NCBI GenBank assembly: GCA_903932145.1
Contig: CAIZFE010000027.1
Coordinates: forward strand, 1 to 64,000
DNA from: an uncultured Rhodopila sp.
GTDB lineage: Bacteria; Pseudomonadota; Alphaproteobacteria; Acetobacterales; Acetobacteraceae
Direction of reading: 5' to 3'
DNA length: 64,000 bases
The notes beneath the pieces are model-generated. The model worked only from the letters and a program-made list of their open reading frames with translations. It made no database searches and was not told where the DNA came from. This document shows, piece after piece, positions 62,703 through 64,000 of this stretch. The position numbers and the translations under genes are program-made. How positions within the stretch are numbered: position 1 is the stretch's first letter; each line of letters opens with the position of its first letter.

Positions 62703-64000
62703 TCATGGCTTATGCGGATCGAAGCGTTTCAGCAATGCGCTGCCGTAGGTGCCGTAGGCCGCTTGCCGCTGGGCGATGCCGGCGGCGTAGGCGGTGACGT
62801 GTTGCGGGAACCGGGTCTCGAACATAAAGGCCAGCGTGCCGTCCAGCTTGTGCGGCTTCAGCGCGGCGTTGCTGGCGCCTTCGAAGGCATCGCGGTCCGG
62901 TCCGTGCGGCAGCATCGAGTTGTGTAACGAGAACCCGCCCGGCGTGAAGCCGCCGCCGGTCTTGCCGTCATAGACTCCATAGATCAGACCCATGAACTCG
63001 CTCATGATGTTCATGTGATACCACGGCGGACGGAAGGTATTTTCGGCGACCGCCCACCGTTCCGGAAAGATCACGAAATCGATGTTGGCGGTCCCAGGCG
63101 TTTCGCTGGGGGAGGTCAAGGTCGTGAAGATGCTCGGGTCGGCATGGTCGAACAGCAGCGGCCCAACAGGCGAAAATCGCCGCAGATCGTATTTGTACGG
63201 TGCGTAATTGCCATGCCACGCCACCACATCCAGCGGCGAATGGTCCAGGTCGGTTTCCCACAACGCGCCGCCCCATTTGACGGTCAGGCGGCAGTCTGCA
63301 TCGCGGTCTTCGTAGGCGGCCACGGGTGTCAGGAAGTCGCGCGGATTGGCGAGGCAGTTGGCGCCAATAGGGCCGCGTTCCGGCAGAGTAAAAGCACTGC
63401 CGTAGTTCTCGCACAGATAACCGCGCGCCGGTCCTGCCGGGAGTTCGACACAGAACTTCACGCCGCGCGGAATGACGGCGACCTCCCCGGGCGCGATATC
63501 GATGACACCGAATTCGGTGCGCAGGCGGAGTGTCCCGTGCTGCGGTACGAACAGCATCTCACCGTCCGCGTTATAGAAATACGCGTCCACCATGGATTGT
63601 GTCGCGACATAGACATGCGTCGCCATCCCGCCCTGAGCCCCCGCGTCGCCCGCCGTCGTGATCGTACGCACACCTTGCAGGAACGTGACGGATGCTTCGG
63701 GTATCGGGATCGGGTCCCAGCGCATGGGTGCCGGCGGCACGCGGATTTCGGTGCAGGGCGCGGTGCGCCACAATCCCGCGTCGGCCGGCCGGAAATCCCC
63801 CCAATGCGCCACCGTCGGCCTGATCCGGTACAGCCAGCTTCGCTGATTGCTCGCGCGTGGGGCGGTGAACGGCGAGCCGCTGATTTGCTCCGCGTACAAT
63901 CCATAAGCGCAGCGCTGCGGCGAATTGCGGCCGACCGGCAAGGCCCCGGGCAGCGCTTCGGTCTCGAAGCCGTTGCCGAACCCGGACTGATAGCTTGCGG
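62703..64000 (-). CDS. hmgA: Homogentisate 1,2-dioxygenase (start beyond window end)
   Basis: 432 residues are visible and the frame is still open at base 64000 ([18 protein letters not shown]), so only a few N-terminal residues are missing. Iron ligands are in [15 protein letters not shown] (His and Glu) and [12 protein letters not shown] (His). It opens homogentisate to maleylacetoacetate in tyrosine/phenylalanine breakdown. The fumarylacetoacetase and isomerase genes are not downstream in this window. Confidence 0.95.
   Translation of the reverse strand, partial: ASYQSGFGNGFETEALPGALPVGRNSPQRCAYGLYAEQISGSPFTAPRASNQRSWLYRIRPTVAHWGDFRPADAGLWRTAPCTEIRVPPAPMRWDPIPIPEASVTFLQGVRTITTAGDAGAQGGMATHVYVATQSMVDAYFYNADGEMLFVPQHGTLRLRTEFGVIDIAPGEVAVIPRGVKFCVELPAGPARGYLCENYGSAFTLPERGPIGANCLANPRDFLTPVAAYEDRDADCRLTVKWGGALWETDLDHSPLDVVAWHGNYAPYKYDLRRFSPVGPLLFDHADPSIFTTLTSPSETPGTANIDFVIFPERWAVAENTFRPPWYHMNIMSEFMGLIYGVYDGKTGGGFTPGGFSLHNSMLPHGPDRDAFEGASNAALKPHKLDGTLAFMFETRFPQHVTAYAAGIAQRQAAYGTYGSALLKRFDPHKP

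Overview
The window is high-GC DNA with the codon habits and gene families of an alphaproteobacterium, most likely of the Acetobacteraceae (order Rhodospirillales). Pointers are a phasin, a truncated alphaproteobacterial-type HprK beside an incomplete regulatory PTS, MmcB, PRC-barrel proteins, a chemoreceptor with a C-terminal PilZ domain, a GTTC-N7-GTTC SOS box, many orphan solute-binding proteins, and protein sequences that resemble Acetobacteraceae families from memory. No database search was run. No rRNA, tRNA, CRISPR array, intact IS element, phage module or origin was seen.

Layout. 1-9 kb: end of an unknown gene, MFS transporter, phasin, a two-gene polyamine-type ABC fragment, a carbamoylase-like hydrolase coupled to a histidine kinase that lacks its phospho-acceptor histidine, and a zinc cluster (COG0523 GTPase, hisI, divergent zur). 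9-13 kb: decayed toxin, PEP-CTERM protein, broken hepT with intact mntA, cupin and NIPSNAP genes. 13-26 kb: chemoreceptor, luciferase-like monooxygenase with a periplasmic binding protein, a minus-strand run (binding protein, nitronate monooxygenase, phhB, mmcB), methyltransferase, broken toxin with antitoxin, and an acyl-CoA dehydrogenase-tag-M20 amidohydrolase operon. 26-32 kb is an accessory/defence island: ParE/ParD-like pair, an MmeI-family type IIL restriction-modification gene broken by two lesions and carrying a low-GC central segment, a hairpin repeat, and a Uma2 protein. 32-46 kb: alaS, a start-less antitoxin, a frameshifted MazF/PemK toxin, an SOS-box gene, two tandem binding-protein transcription units, a threonine dehydratase, and the hprK-rapZ-EIIA(Man)-HPr-EI regulatory PTS. 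46-64 kb: broken BrnT with its antitoxin, ribokinase with a sensor kinase, hydrolases, amidase, a candidate small RNA, CoA transferase, CHAP lipoprotein, an undescribed small-gene cassette, PRC-barrel genes, an intact VapBC pair, creatininase-like and DUF3750 genes, a binding protein and homogentisate dioxygenase.

The main theme is the state of the toxin-antitoxin and restriction genes. At least six toxin-type genes, one nucleotidyltransferase and the R-M enzyme carry frameshifts, deletions or nonsense codons, while nearly all neighbouring antitoxins, and several palindromic operators, are intact. Core metabolic genes next to them are undamaged, so these lesions look like real gene inactivation rather than poor sequence. 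The candidate for something undescribed is the three-gene cassette at 54393-55293: two small proteins of unknown family in overlapping frames, the first carrying a premature stop, followed by an XRE-type regulator.
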